Assembly (NCBI GenBank): GCA_031761405.1
Contig: JASEVX010000001.1
Location: 108,853,403 to 108,917,402, forward strand
Direction: 5' to 3'
DNA length: 64,000 nucleotides
DNA from: Serripes groenlandicus
Taxonomy: Eukaryota > Mollusca > Bivalvia > Cardiida > Cardiidae
Below, piece by piece: positions 10,905 to 22,805 of this stretch. A program made the translations under genes and the position numbers. Numbering within the stretch: position 1 is the stretch's first letter; each line of letters begins with the position of its first letter. The notes beneath the pieces were generated by a model. It did not search any database. It had not been told where the DNA came from and worked only from the letters and a program-made list of their open reading frames with translations.

Positions 10905-11038
10905 TTGCAGCAGAGGAGAGAGTAGAAATCACTCCTTTTAATTTGTTTTCACTCTTTTTCACATGCAGATGTATTTTGATGCATCTGTTGTGGCAGTTTT
11001 TTGTTTGCTGCAGATTTTCTGTATGTGGGCAAGGGTTG
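10905..11038 (-). mobile_element. TTAA MITE, right part, reverse
   Basis: Box tttgctgcagattttctgta and terminus tgtgggcaagggttg are clear; the left part is eroded. Confidence 0.5.
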
Positions 11039-11114
11039 ATAAAAAAACATTTGTCCGTTGGAAAAATGAACAAAACAAACACACTAAAAATTGCTGATTT
11101 TTTAACATTCACAG

Positions 11115-11363
11115 ATTGCCCTTCCAGTATGGATGTTGATCTACTTGTTCCAGAAGAAATCAAGGATATTGCAACATGTGTACTAGCTGATAACTGTTTT
11201 GGCATCATTTGTTGTGTGGAGTACAGTTTTATCATACCTTTGTCAAGCATTTTGAAGACTATATCAGTGCTAGCATGGTTCAAGATGGACCCCTGTGAAT
11301 TCTCCTTCAATACAGGAATTGGAGATTACCAGCATCAGGAACAGCTTCTGCATTATGATTGGG
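11115..11363 (+). CDS. Exon A2 (module 2, Cys domain)
   Basis: The acceptor is cacag and the donor gtttgt; phase 1 to 1. All six cysteines are present: D-C-P opening, A-T-C, D-N-C-F-G-I-I-C-C-V core and D-P-C-E-F, closing H-Y-D-W-G. A short extra stretch precedes the last cysteine compared with A3 and A5. Confidence 0.88.
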
Positions 11364-11378
11364 GTTTGTGGCTTTTTC

Positions 11379-11452
11379 TTAACCCTTTTCCACATACAAC
11401 AAATCTGCAGCAGGTGACTTTTTAAACATCTATGCAAAAATGTAGATAATTT
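11379..11452 (+). mobile_element. TTAA MITE, left end, forward, in A2-B2 intron
   Basis: ttaacccttttccacataca begins about 15 bp after the A2 donor; only about 75 bp remain. Confidence 0.65.
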
Positions 11453-12050
11453 ATTGATTGTGTGTGTGTGTGTTTGTCAAGCTGTTTGTTTTTCTTTGGC
11501 TTGATTATCATTACTAGCTATTGGTAAGTGATACATGTTCCTATAAGAACTCTTCATTTAAAAAATTTAAAAGAACTTCATTTATTATATAGCGCATTTT
11601 ACATTTATTAAGAATAATGTTATTGAGCTAACTGTAAGCTTTTATAGACGTAAATTTCTTATACAAACAATTGGATATTCTATATAAATCATAGTGCCGA
11701 AGGCACTATTGTGGTGATTGTGTAACAAAACTTGCAATGTGTACCTCAATGTAGGCTTTGCAATTATGAATAAAATTATTATTTTGGTAGAGAACAAATG
11801 ACACTAGTCACATTGACTTTTGTGAACCAGTAACCAGGTGCCTGGGAAGAATGTTGTGTGGAATACTTGTGCGAGAAGACCTGGTAACACATGTTAGGTT
11901 AACTGGTTGCCGTGATATGACTGAAATATCATTGAAAACGGCCTTAAACCATAATCAATTAATCAACAGTATGGCCATAATATGAGTAGTATTGATGCAT
12001 TTAAGTATGGTTTATGTTATTTTATGTAAAGAAGTTTTAAAATAGTTTCC
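11453..12050. other. Intron sequence, nothing recognised
   Basis: It has a short TG run near 11458 and otherwise unique-looking AT-rich sequence without exon signals. Confidence 0.4.
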
Positions 12051-12262
12051 TTAACCCTTCCCACATAGATGCGCGTTGACACCTCTGCAGCAGACGACTT
12101 TTGAAATCATTGTGGCAAAAGGCGAAATTTATCATAATGAGCAATTTCTATTTTGCAACAATGATTTCAATTCTATTCAATAGTCATAATTTTTTTTACA
12201 GATATTTTGTATAATTAGACCTTGACAATTTCTAAAATCGTCTGAGACTGATTTGTTTTGCA
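12051..12262 (-). mobile_element. TTAA MITE, reverse copy
   Basis: It starts ttaacccttcccacatagat, with box ctctgcagcagacgac and centre tcataatgagcaatttc; the right end is lost. Confidence 0.65.
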
Positions 12263-12639
12263 GTAATTCATTTGATTTTTAATTGTTCCAAAAACCTATA
12301 ATCTTTCAATACAACAACAATAGTTCTCAGGAATACTGATTATAAATTGATGCTAATCTTACAATGTAAAGACGGGTTTCACTCAATAATGTCATAAGAT
12401 AAAGAATACTTTGGCGCCTTTGTAGCTTTTTTACCGTCTTCCAGAATATCTCTGTATGGAAACTTCAGTTCGAATTTTCATTAAATTTGTTAAAGGTGTT
12501 TTCCCCTTGTGAAGTGTCTGTCAAGGGGATATAGTGATCCGCTTGTATGTACATAAGTGTCCAACTTGCATCATTTCTTTTTCGACTGTTATGAAACATA
12601 ATACATATGTTCTTAAGCACCACCTCTTGTACAGGTTCG

Positions 12640-13830
12640 CGTTTCACTGACCTACGTCAATAGTCAAGGTCACAGTGACTATATTAGTGTCCAAACATTG
12701 TCATCACAACTTTATTTCTTATAAGATTGTTATCAAAGTAAGACCATATGTTCACAAGCATCACCTCTTGTTTATAAGTTATAACTCTGATGACCTAGAT
12801 CAAAGGACCAGGTCACAGTGACTATAACTATGTTATGGCTCCAGCATGTTCATTTGCTGACAGAATTTGTTCATGCTTTTTTCATACAGTGGTTCAGTGT
12901 CAAAAGAGCTTGAATGGGTTGGTTTTTTACTGGCCTAGACCAAAGGTCAAGGTCACAATAACTTTATTACCACTATATGAAATGATGTCATTGCTCTAGT
13001 TATTTCATTTGTGGACAGAATTTCAACATACTTCAATACACTGGTCAGTTGTCATATGAACATGGAAAGGTTTGTGTTTCAACAAACTAGATCAATGTTC
13101 AAGGTCACAGGAACTATAGTAGGTCTGTATGGAAACCCTTCATTCTTCATACACACGTTCGTTACTAGAAAGTTTGGATGGGTTTGTGTTTCACCAATCT
13201 AGATCAAATGTCAAGGTCACAGGGACTATTATATGTCTGTATGATATGACGTCATCTCTATAGAACTTTCATTTGTGGACATAATTCCTTTGTTCCGTGT
13301 CAAGAGAGCTGAGACAGGTTTTTGTTTTACTAGCCTAGATCAAAGGTCAGGTGAAAGTGACTAAAACGTCTATGAATTGACATCTTAGCTCTTACAATTT
13401 CATTTGTGGACAGAATTCCTTCATACTTCGTGCACAAGTTTTTTGTCAAGAGAGTTTGGTCAGGTTTGCTTTTCATCAACTTATATCAAAGGTTAAAGTC
13501 ACATTGACTAGCATCATACATCTGTATGAAACAACGTCGTTGCTCTAGCCCCTTTATTTGTGGACAGAATTTCTTCATACTTCATACAGATGAGAAGAGA
13601 GCTTGAATGGGTTTCATATTTAACTGTCAAAGGTCAAGGTCTTAGTTATTATAATACATCTGTACATCTGTACATCTGTACAAAATGACATCATCACTTT
13701 AGCACAGAATTTCTTCATATACAGGTTCAGTGTCAAAAGAGCTTGACTGGGTTGGTCTTTCACTGACATTGGTCAAAGGTGTAGGTCACAGTGACAATAA
13801 TACATCTGTACAAAACGACACTGTTAGGGG
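12640..13830 (+). repeat. Diverged tandem array of about 140-bp units
   Basis: About eight units each hold a core like gatcaaaggtcaaggtcaca, then gactataatacatctgta, cattgctctagt and gtggacagaatttcttcata. Homologous single units occur near 16770-17000 and 24000-24130. It is non-coding; short ORFs across it are not conserved between units. Confidence 0.75.
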
Positions 13831-13935
13831 ATTTGTATTGTTGCAATAATCTTGTTGTTTTTAAAATAGACAGGTAAACAGTAATCTATCTGAGGAGAAA
13901 TCAAGACACTAATCAATTGGTTTGTCTGATTACAG

Positions 13936-13990
13936 GTAAACCAGGTGTGATAACATTTGGCAAAGGTGATCCAAAACCTGTAACTATAAA
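13936..13990 (+). CDS. Exon B2 (module 2 linker, longer)
   Basis: This 55-nt exon has acceptor tacag and donor gtaagt, phase 1 to 2, encoding G-K-P-G-V-I-T-F-G-K-G-D-P-K-P-V-T-I-K. It is four codons longer than the usual B exon. Its last bases and donor site are copied in a tandem duplication just downstream. Confidence 0.7.
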
Positions 13991-14320
13991 GTAAGTAGTA
14001 TAACGTTTTACATCACTTCATCAGGAGTTCTGATGAAAGTATATTTATTAAACCATTCCATCATACAACAAATATGAAGCAGACAACTTTGAAAACATCT
14101 TTGCAAAATATAGGAAATCTCAAGAAATTAAATTAATATAGGTATTGTATACATTTGAGTTGAAAACATTATGACAAAGGGAGAAATGGCTCATATTTAG
14201 CCATTTCTCCAATGGACACAATGTTTTCAGAAGTCGTCTGCTACAGAGGCATCAAAATGTGTCTACATGTTGGAAAAGGTTGAACAGATTTGAAAACACT
14301 GTGACAAAAGGAGAAATTTG
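13984..14320 (+). repeat. Tandem duplication, unit 1 (includes B2 donor)
   Basis: The unit runs from ctataaagtaagtag to gacaaaaggagaaatttg, and is repeated at once at 14321-14654. It contains the last 7 bases of exon B2, its splice donor and a full MITE (14048-14283). Confidence 0.8.
14048..14283 (+). mobile_element. TTAA MITE, forward, inside duplication unit 1
   Basis: It runs from ttaaaccattccatcataca to gtctacatgttggaaaagg; the ends are mutated at the CCCTTTCC block. Confidence 0.65.
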
Positions 14321-14654
14321 CTATAAAGTAAGTAGTATAACTTTTTACATCACTTCATTGGAAGTTCTGATGAAAGTATATTTATTAAACCATTCCAACA
14401 TACAACAAATATGCAGCAGACAACTTTGAAAACATCTTTGCAAAATGTAGAAAAACTCAAGAAATTAAATTATAGGTATTGAATACATTTGAGTTGAAAA
14501 CATTATGACAAAGGGAGAAATGGCTCATTTTCTCCAATTTTTCCATTTGACACAATGTTTTCAGAAGTCGTCTGCTGCAGAGGCATCAAAATGTGTCTAC
14601 ATGTTGGAAAAGGTTAAATAGATTTAAAAACACTGTGACAAAAGGAGAAATTTG
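14321..14654 (+). repeat. Tandem duplication, unit 2 (decoy donor)
   Basis: This is the second copy of the preceding unit, about 95% alike by eye, beginning with a duplicated ctataaa-gtaagt splice donor without the rest of the exon. Confidence 0.8.
14385..14617 (+). mobile_element. TTAA MITE, forward, inside duplication unit 2
   Basis: It shares the odd left end (aaccattccaacatac) with the copy at 14048, so it was copied with the unit, not inserted separately. Confidence 0.7.
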
Positions 14655-15495
14655 GTTGTGTCCTTCAGTCGATCTGTCCTTCTGTAAGTCTGTCCGAAAT
14701 TTCTTGTCCGGACTGTACCTTCCACATGCTTTAACAGATTTTGATATTACTTCACACAATTATTCTCCATAACAAGATGATGTGCACATCACCCAGACAG
14801 TTACTTCCAAGGTCAAGGTCACAGTTTTGGCTCAAACATTGTCTGTCTGTTATTTTGTGTGTGGGCTGTATCTTCCACATACTTTAATGTATTTTGATAT
14901 TACTTCACACAATTGTTTTCCATAACAAGATGATGTTTCATGCACATCACCCAGCCACCTATACATGTATACCAATGTCAAGGTAACAGTTTTTCTGTCT
15001 GTCAGTCCACCTGAACATTTCGTGTCCGGGCTGTATCTTTCACATGCTTTAATGGATTTTGGTATTACTTCACACAATTGTTGTCCATTGCAAGATGATG
15101 TGTCATGCACTCACCCAGCCAACTCCTCCCAAGGTCAAGGTCACAGTTTTGGCTAAAACATTGTCCATCTTCAATTTCGTGTCGGGTTTTTAATATTACT
15201 ACACACAATGATTCTCAATCACAAGATTATGTGTCATGCACATCATCCAGCCACCTACTCCGAAGGTCTAGGTCACAGCTTGGGCTCAAACATTGTCTCT
15301 GTAATTTTGTGTTCAGAGTGTATCTTCTACATACTTGAATGGATTTTGATATTACTTCACACAATGATTCTTGATAACAAGATGATATGTCATGCACATC
15401 ACCCAACCACCTACTCCCAAGTTCAAGGTCACAGTTTGGGCTCAAACATTGTCCAAGCGCAATTTCATGTCCTGGCTGCATCTTCAACATTCAAC
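14655..15495 (+). repeat. Tandem array of about 155-bp units
   Basis: About five units share tattacttcacacaattgtt, ccataacaagatgatgtg, atgcacatcacccagccacc and aaggtcaaggtcacagtttt. It is a different array from 12640-13830 but shares the GGTCAAGGTCAC core. Confidence 0.75.
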
Positions 15496-15762
15496 AACTA
15501 GTCTCCCTAACAAAATGATGTGTCCAAAAATGCTCATAAAAAAAATGTACTGTACTCGTCTCATAGGGGACTTTGGTGTTGCTTGCAATACTCCATTAAC
15601 TTGTTTAGGATCATTTACATTTAATGAGTCATCTCCCCTTGAACTTTTTGCGAGGGGTTTTAAGTCATCTTTATTGACAGTTCTAGTATTTTAGCTCATA
15701 TGTGCAAGAAGTGCTCAAGGTGAGTTATTGTGATCGCCTTTTGTCTGTCGTCAACAATTTCT

Positions 15763-15965
15763 TTAACCCTTTACCTCATATAGACGCTTTCAGACGCCTC
15801 TGCAGCAGACGGCTTTTTGAAAACATATTGACAAAAGAAGAAATTGCACACAACGTGCAATTTCTCCATTTGTCACAATGTTTTCCACTTTTAGTCATAG
15901 GTTATCCATTCAATTATAGAGATTTTCCATTATTTGACAAAATATGTTCAAAGTCGTCTGCTGCA
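15763..15965 (-). mobile_element. TTAA MITE, reverse copy
   Basis: It has a left end ttaaccctttacctcatata, a perfect central hairpin gaaattgcaca/caacgtgcaatttc and a right box gtcgtctgctgcaga. A second left end (ccctttccctcatatagacg) follows directly at 15969-16006. Confidence 0.7.
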
Positions 15966-16009
15966 GAACCCTTTCCCTCATATAGACGCTTTCTGACGCC
16001 TCTGAAGTT

Positions 16010-16360
16010 CGGTTCCACTGATTCCTTGTTTTTTCTTGTTCCGCTATATTTGTTCATTTTACATTTTTCATAAACATATATCTCTGATCTGAAACCAAAA
16101 GGCCCCAATAGCTTAGATATTTGGTATGTAGCATTGTCTAGTGGTCTTCTGCCAAGTTTGTCCAAATTATGCCCAGCTCAAATTTCGCCTTTTTTTATAA
16201 AGAGAGATATATATGAAAAACTTTGAAAATCTTCTTATCTAAAAACAGATTTATCAGTTTCCTCAAGTCATGTTAATTTGACAAAAGACAAAAACAACAT
16301 TGGTTGGGTAATTATGCCTTATGGCAAGTTGAGCTATACTGGGCATTGGGCCTCTTGTAT
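16010..16360 (+). repeat. Dispersed repeat fragment
   Basis: gatatttggtatgtagcat plus tctagtgg and ccaagtttgtccaaatta match the repeat units at 52930-53800; it ends near gggcctcttg. Confidence 0.5.
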
Positions 16361-16456
16361 TAGCTTTTCAATTTTGAAAATATTATGCTTATGAAATTAG
16401 GTAATGAATAAATCAGTTTTGTTGTATTTTTTACAGTTTTTGGTTATACTTTTCAG

Positions 16457-16620
16457 CTATACGATTAACAATGATCTTGATGGATTTATTGTTGATTTGA
16501 CCATTGGGATATGCATACCTGTAGACGGTGACAGTTTTTGTATTCCGCCAGATAGACTGATACTGCTTGCACACGAATTGATCCCAGTTTGTGATCAGGC
16601 TGCATGGCAGGATGTTTCAG
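16457..16620 (+). CDS. Exon C2 (module 2)
   Basis: The acceptor is ttttcag and the donor gtataa; phase 2 to 1, 164 nt. It has the conserved I-G-I-C ... S-F-C pair and I-P-V-C-D near the end. The strand pattern F-I-V-D-L-T-I-G-I-C matches the other C exons. Confidence 0.85.
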
Positions 16621-17276
16621 GTATAAATTCTTGTCCTACATGCAGACACATTTGAAGAAGAATTTTTTTCAAAACCTTACAGTATAATGATCTATTTCAC
16701 CTTTTTTGAGTCTGCACTAAAAGATGTCATTGTTTAAGCATTATTGTTTGTTGGTTGAATTCCTTCATACTTCATGTAAAGGTTTTGTCTCAAAGGTGAT
16801 TGGACAAGTTTGCATCTTATCAACCTAGGTCAAAGGTCAAGGTCACAGTTGCCATAATATATCTGTGGTAATAAGGTCATCACTCTTGAACTTAAGTTTG
16901 TGAGCAGTATTCTTTCAGACATAAACAAAAAATCAGTGTCAAGAGATCTTGGATAAGTCCAGGTTTTACTGACTTAGGGAAAAGATCAAGGTCACAGTTA
17001 CTATTATAAATAGCGTAATGTAAAAGCCTAATCGCAAATTGATGATTTTTTGGAGCAGAAGGAGCTCTTGTCTATCATATGTTTTATAGTTTGTTAAGAT
17101 ATAACACTGTGCTTGTTCTTTCATTTTCTTGCTCACCTTAGCACAACATGCTGATGGTGAGCTATTGTAATGAACTTTCATCGTCAACTTTTTCTTTAAA
17201 TGACATCTCCTAATTTACTGTTTGTATTTAGACCAAACTTGGCAGAAATGATCAGTTTTGCCTACTTTTTTTTAAG

Positions 17277-17450
17277 AATTTTCCTTGAATGAATGGCTGG
17301 AAGAGAAAGGGGAAGACATAACTCAGCATCTGTCAGATGCAGGGCGTGAGGCTCTCATAGGTATGCTAGGTTTGGAACCATATTTACTCAATGCAAAGTG
17401 TGACAGGACCAGGGAACCGTACATGCCAGCAATCAATGGATGGACTAATT
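17277..17450 (+). CDS. Exon D2 (module 2)
   Basis: The acceptor is tttaag and the donor gtaagt; phase 1 to 1. It encodes E-F-S-L-N-E-W-L-E-E-K-G ... G-M-L-G-L-E-P-Y-L, then A-K-C-D and a closing N-G-W-T-N. It is a typical D unit of 58 residues. Confidence 0.88.
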
Positions 17451-17937
17451 GTAAGTTCATTTATTTTCTTTGTGAATAGATCCTGTTTTGGAGTTAAGAT
17501 GTGTAGGAAATCTGATCACTGAGGCTGGAGTCTGAGGGATTTATTTCTATGCATATGAACTACAGCTTATTATGTATGAGGATTGTCTAAAATAAAATGG
17601 ACAAGTGTAAAGACATCTTTTGTTTACAATATTGTTCAATTTTTACATATTCATTTACTTCAATATATTGCCTAGAAATACACTAACTTTTAGAAGATTC
17701 GCAGAGCACAATTAAAATTTACATAGATTGAAAAAACATCAGTAATGTGGTCGATATACAAGAACTTTGATGGCGAGTTGATGTCATGAAAATATAGACC
17801 AATTATCATAATTCTATTCATTATGTCTTATGGGAGGTTTAATGTTTTTGTCCTTGATGTCTGTCTGTCTGAGCGCACAAATGGATACTTGTTGGGTACT
17901 GTCTATATCCTAAAGACCACCAACCACCCTTATAAGA
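17451..17937. other. Intron sequence, nothing recognised
   Basis: It is AT-rich sequence with no exon-like frame; the tgtctgtctgtctgag near 17855 may be the edge of a repeat. Confidence 0.4.
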
Positions 17938-19175
17938 CACTTTGATAAGAGTTATTGTGATCGCCCTATGTCCGGCGTCCGTCGTCCGTCAACATTTTCT
18001 CCTCTGTAACCGGTGGGTCAACTGGGATGAAACTTCACAGAAAGCATCCTCGCAATGTCCTCACCAGAATTCCTTAAAAATTTTGGGATCCATGCAGAAT
18101 TCTGGTTTCCATGGCAACGAAATGAAAAAAACTTCAAAATTCTTAAAAATCTTCTCCTCCCAAAGTGTCGGGCCGATTTTCAAATTATTTTGTAGAAATG
18201 ATCCTTGGGTGACCCTCTATCAGATTCCTTCAAGCCATATTGATTGGTCGAAAAACATGGCCCCCAGGGGGGCGGGGGGGGGGCTATTTTGCCAATATGG
18301 CTATAGTGCAAACTTAAAAAATCTTCTCCTCCAAAAGTGTCAGGCCGATTTTCAAATAATTTTGTAGAAATGTTCCTTGGGTGACCCTCTATCAGATTCC
18401 TTCAAGCCATGTTGATTGGTCGAAAAACATGTCCGCCAGGGGGCGGGGCTATTTTGCCTTTTATGGTTATAGTGAAAACTTAAAAAATCTTCAACATCTT
18501 CTCCTCAGTAACCAGTGGGTTAATTGGGATGAAATTTCACAGAAAGCATCCTCTCAATGACCTCACCAGAATTCCTTCAAATTATTGGGATCCATGCAGA
18601 ATTCTGGTTTCCATGGCAACGAAACGAAAAAAACTTCAAAATTCTTCTCCTCCCAAATTGGTTGGCAGATTTTGAACTAATTTTGTAGAAATGTTCCTTG
18701 GGTGACTCTCTATCAGATTCCTTGAAGCCATGTTGATTGGTCGAAAAACATGGCCGCCAGGGGGGGGGGGGGCTTTTTTGCGTTATATGGCTATAGTGAA
18801 AACTTAAAAAATCTTCTCCTCCAAAAGTGTCAGGCCGATTTTCAAATAATTTTGTAGAAATGTTCCTTGGATGACCTTCTATCAGATTCCTTTAAGCCAT
18901 GTTGATTGGTCAAAAAACATGGCCGCCAGGGGGCGGGGCTATTTTGCCTTTTATGGCTATAGTGAAAACTTAAAAAATCTTCTCCTCCAAAAGTGTCAGG
19001 TCGATTTTCAAATAATTTTGTAGAAATGTTCCTAGGGTGACCTTCTATCAGATTCCTTCAAGCCAAGTCGATTGGTCGGAAACTATGCCCGCCAGATGGC
19101 GGGGCTTATATAGCTAAAGTGAAAAAAAAAATCAGGTGAGCGATTCCAGGGCCATCATGGCCCTCTTGTTTTTAT
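17938..19175 (+). repeat. Long repeat with about 165-bp internal units
   Basis: It starts agttattgtgatcgcc and a gtccggcgtccgtcgtccgt run, then units with gattttcaaataattttgta, ccttgggtgaccctctatca and aacatggccgccaggggg. It ends aggtgagcgattccagggcc and atggccctcttg. The same family recurs at 43510-43776, 45395-45530 and 50806-52530. No open frame is kept across units. Confidence 0.8.
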
Positions 19176-19199
19176 ATAATTTCCTAATGGGTATCTAAT

Positions 19200-19425
19200 T
19201 AGCATATTACATTTGTTTCCGTGCAATAACTGGCACAAATGTGAACCGTTTTCTTTCAAACTTGGTATCAAGGTTAAATGCCTTAAGGGCTAGTTAGGCC
19301 AAGTTCGATCGTCACTTTCGACAGACTTTATTCGGTGGAGTTATGGCCCCTTAATTAACAAAAAAAGTCGTTTGTTGCTGTTTCCGTGCAATAACTGCAA
19401 CAAATGTGAACCGTTTTTTTTTCAA
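19200..19425 (+). repeat. Two-unit direct repeat
   Basis: gtttccgtgcaataactg, then acaaatgtgaaccgtttt, then ttcaaacttgg recurs once about 183 bp downstream. Confidence 0.6.
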
Positions 19426-19429
19426 ACTT

Positions 19430-20526
19430 GGTAAAAACCTAGGCCAAGTTCATTTAATTTACCCTTGTGATACATGTTCAATGAAAAGTCTACTGACATG
19501 TTTAAACCTAACCTCAACATTTTCCTACAATATTTCCTGCAAGCGGGGGATATAAATTTCATGAATTTGCTTGTTTTACTTATACTTTGCCTTTGTTGTT
19601 GACCAAAATTGCAAAGTAATGCTATAGATTGCTGAAAACTGTTGAACACATTCAGTATTATAAAGAAAGCCCTAACTAATAGTGCTTTACCTTATAACTG
19701 CATCTTTTGTTGACAAAATTTTGTCTCTGTTGTTGTTGGGTGGCGTTGTTTACCCTCGCACTCGGCATTATTGCCATTTGGCGAGCAAAAACTTGTTGTC
19801 TCTGTGCTGGTTGCAATAATAAGGACAAACGATCTGTGTTCTTGGAGCAGTAAGATGCAATTTCTAATAGAAAGTATCTATGTATTATAACTACATATTT
19901 TTGATGAAAGTAATTCTTTTACTATAAACATTTAATTAAAAATTAAGTAATTGACATCCACTCTAGTTGTGCTGAGGCTTGAAGTATATTGTCACACTTA
20001 TATATCTTATAAAAATTTAAACTGAATTCCAAAAGGTGCTGGCATTCTTCAGTTTTCCTCTTTATCTCTATTTAATCTGACAACATTGTACAGGACATTA
20101 CATTTTCATCTCTTGTTTATTTGTGTAAGACTTACAGATTCTCGTCTGGTAATATGCTAAATCATCTTATTTTCTTTTCTATTGGTTATTTTGTCAATAT
20201 TCAATAAAGAATTATTACTTTAGGCCTTTTTTTTTCAGACATAATTTTTTGGTGAAAATAATGTCAATGTAAACCCTTCTTTTAGTGTATTTTATTAGTT
20301 TTCATTGATTATATGGCTTAATATTTATATACTAGTTATATATACAGAAAATATTTTCCCTTATCTATCATTACTTTTTTTTGTTAAAGAAATAATTGTC
20401 AATATTGGCCTTTATAAGTGTATTACAAGAGTGTATGTTAAGGTTGTACCTGGTACTTTCAACTTGGTGATAAAAGAATGATTTCTCTTTCTGTACTGTA
20501 CGCATAGCCACGAAACTTTGATTATC
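19430..20526. other. Intron sequence, nothing firm
   Basis: A repeat-like tail (ggcgagcaaaaacttgttg) ends near 19800; the rest is AT-rich and featureless. Confidence 0.4.
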
Positions 20527-20747
20527 TTAACCCTTTCCCATGTACAACAAATCTGCAATAGACGACTTTGAAAACATCTGCGCTAAAATATGAACAATTT
20601 CCATTATTGACAGTTTATGTAATAAATATAGTTGAAAACATTGTGGCAAATGGTTAAATCATGATCAATTTCACCTTTGACACAATGTTTTCAAAAGTCC
20701 TCTGCTGCAGAGGCGTCAGATAGCGTCTACATGTGGGAAAGGGTTAA
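20527..20747 (+). mobile_element. TTAA MITE, full forward copy
   Basis: TTAA and CCCTTTCC ends are intact, with gcgtctacatgtgggaaagg at the right. Confidence 0.8.
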
Positions 20748-21077
20748 GGTCCTTGAAATTCCATTTTCTATGATATGATCAATTTGCCAGTTATTGAGTA
20801 TTTGATTCAGGCCAGCTGCCACATAATTTTGGATCAACCCTCGTTTCAAGTATTTTCACAGATGCTAAAACGGGGATCATGTATAACTGAACTCTCACAT
20901 GTTATAACTGAAATAATGGCATAAAACCCGATACAAAAACAAAGTTATTTGTGTGTTTGAAATATTCATGTTTGATGACATGAATATTTAAACATTTTGT
21001 TAGAATATTTAGTTATCTTAAATGATATCTGGGGTTAAAAAAATAGGGTGAAAAGCAGATGCATACATCTTTTGCAG

Positions 21078-21290
21078 TGTGTCCACTGAGTTTTGTAGAT
21101 GTACCCCAGTTACCAGACTTTGTGTCTTGTCATATACCTGAAAACTGTACAGGAATGTTCTGTTGTGTTGACATAGAATTCATCAACTTGCCTGTTTACC
21201 TGTATCTGGATATCAACAGCTGTGATTACGTGGTTTCTGGGGGCTTAGAGAATGTTCAGTCCAACTTTAAAATGTTTCAGTATGAATGGG
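21078..21290 (+). CDS. Exon A3 (module 3, canonical Cys domain)
   Basis: The acceptor is ttgcag and the donor gtaagt; phase 1 to 1. All six cysteines are present: C-P-L, V-S-C-H, N-C-T-G-M-F-C-C-V and N-S-C-D-Y, closing Q-Y-E-W-G. A MITE begins about 17 bp after the donor. Confidence 0.9.
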
Positions 21291-21305
21291 GTAAGTTAGA
21301 AACAT

Positions 21306-21508
21306 ATACCCTTTCTCACATACAGCAAATCTGCAGCAGACAACTTTGAAAACGTTGAGCCAAAAATATTAAAAATGTTCATTATACAAAAAATACAAAT
21401 ACTGAAAAGAGTTAAAAAAATTGTTTCAAAGGGAGAAATTGCTATTATAAGCAATATCTTCTATTGCCACAATGTTTTCAAAAGGCGTTTGCAAGTGGAA
21501 ATGGGTCA
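21306..21508 (+). mobile_element. TTAA MITE, forward, in A3-B3 intron
   Basis: accctttctcacatacagca starts about 15 bp after the A3 donor, with box ctgcagcagacaac; the right end is short. Confidence 0.7.
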
Positions 21509-21627
21509 ACAGCTCTATATGATGAGTCATTTAACATAACAATTTACCTTCAATGGTTTTGAAACTAGAGACAATGGCAATCACATTGCATAGCTTGGTA
21601 TCGGTCATACCTAACTATTTTGAAATG

Positions 21628-21846
21628 TTTCCCAAATACAGACATAATCTGATGCCTCTGCAGCAGACGTCATTTGAATAAATTGCACTAAACAGAGAAA
21701 TTGCTCATTATGACTAATTTCTACTTTTGCCTTAATATTTTCAACTCTTTTCAATAGTCATACATTCATTTATAGAGATTGTTCATATTTTTCTGTAGAT
21801 GTTTATACAATTGTCTGCTGCATATTTGTTGTTTCTTTGAAAGGAT
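21628..21846 (-). mobile_element. TTAA MITE, reverse copy
   Basis: It has tttcccaaatacagacataa, cctctgcagcagacgtc, centre ttgctcattatgac and right box attgtctgctgcatatttg. Confidence 0.65.
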
Positions 21847-22150
21847 GCCTTTATGAGATGGGGAACAGGGAAAATCTTGATGATACTATGCAGCTGCACA
21901 TGCTGATCTTGATTGAAAATTCTGAATGTTGGTTTTGGTGTTACCTGTAAATCTTATGTTTGTAAGAAAAAAAAGTGCAGTTTCAACAAACATTGTTCAA
22001 CCATTTGATTGGTGGTCAGCTTGGCTGTGAACATTAATACTTAAATTTACCTGTAAAATAAACTGGAGAAAAACCACAAGCAATGAATAAAAACAGTTTT
22101 ACTGACCTGAATATTTTTTATTTGATTGTGGTTTGATTTTAATTTTCCAG

Positions 22151-22193
22151 GAAAGACAGAGATCATAACAATCGAGGATGTTATAAAAATCAC
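22151..22193 (+). CDS. Exon B3 (module 3 linker)
   Basis: This 43-nt exon lies between ttccag and gtaaga, phase 1 to 2: G-K-T-E-I-I-T-I-E-D-V-I-K-I-T. Confidence 0.8.
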
Positions 22194-22341
22194 GTAAGAA
22201 ATATTAATCTAGTTTAATCATTTACCCAATATTACAATTTCAAGTAATAAATGTGATATCTTGGAAAATTAGAAATGTGACTTTGCTGACAGAATTGCTG
22301 AAAACTGAAAATTTTACTTTGTTCAAACTAATTTATATTTA

Positions 22342-22482
22342 GTTGTCAGCTGCAGAGGTGTCAAATATTGTTTGTATCAGGAAATGGGTCATTATGAGCC
22401 ATTTCTCCTTTTACCACAATACTTTCAAAAGTTATTGACTTGAGAAGCGTCAGAAAGCATCTGTATGTGGGAAAGGATTAAG
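22342..22482 (+). mobile_element. TTAA MITE, right half, forward
   Basis: Centre ggtcattatgagccatttct is followed by aagcgtcagaaagcatctgt and tgtgggaaaggattaa. Confidence 0.6.
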
Positions 22483-22805
22483 AATTAGAAAACTCACCCA
22501 TGTCTGGAATTAAAAATATGCCCAATTCTCCCCATAAATATATCTTTCTGCATGTTCCTACAAACTTAAACAATGAAAAACATGGGAAAATCAGGGCCCA
22601 GAACCACCAAACTCTGAGGATCTTCTCTGTGCTTAAAATACCTCTTATTGGTCAATTTTAAGAATGAATAATGAGCTTTTGACCAATCGAATACTACGTG
22701 TTTTCTGTCACTAATTGATCTATGTAGTTCCCAAAAGCATCTTTTTAACTACATAATACATTTGATATGGAAAAGTAGTAGGTAAGGTATCTATAAGGAA
22801 AAGAG

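Noticed and set aside
10831..11310. A 159-codon minus-strand ORF
   Set aside because: It is the shadow of exon A2 and flanking MITE sequence on the opposite strand.
15102..15694. Several 77-100 codon + frames
   Set aside because: They lie across the 155-bp tandem array and are not conserved between units.
17938..18367. A 141-codon + frame starting near a gtccgtcgtccgt run
   Set aside because: It covers diverged repeat units, has no domain, and the same repeat elsewhere is not open.
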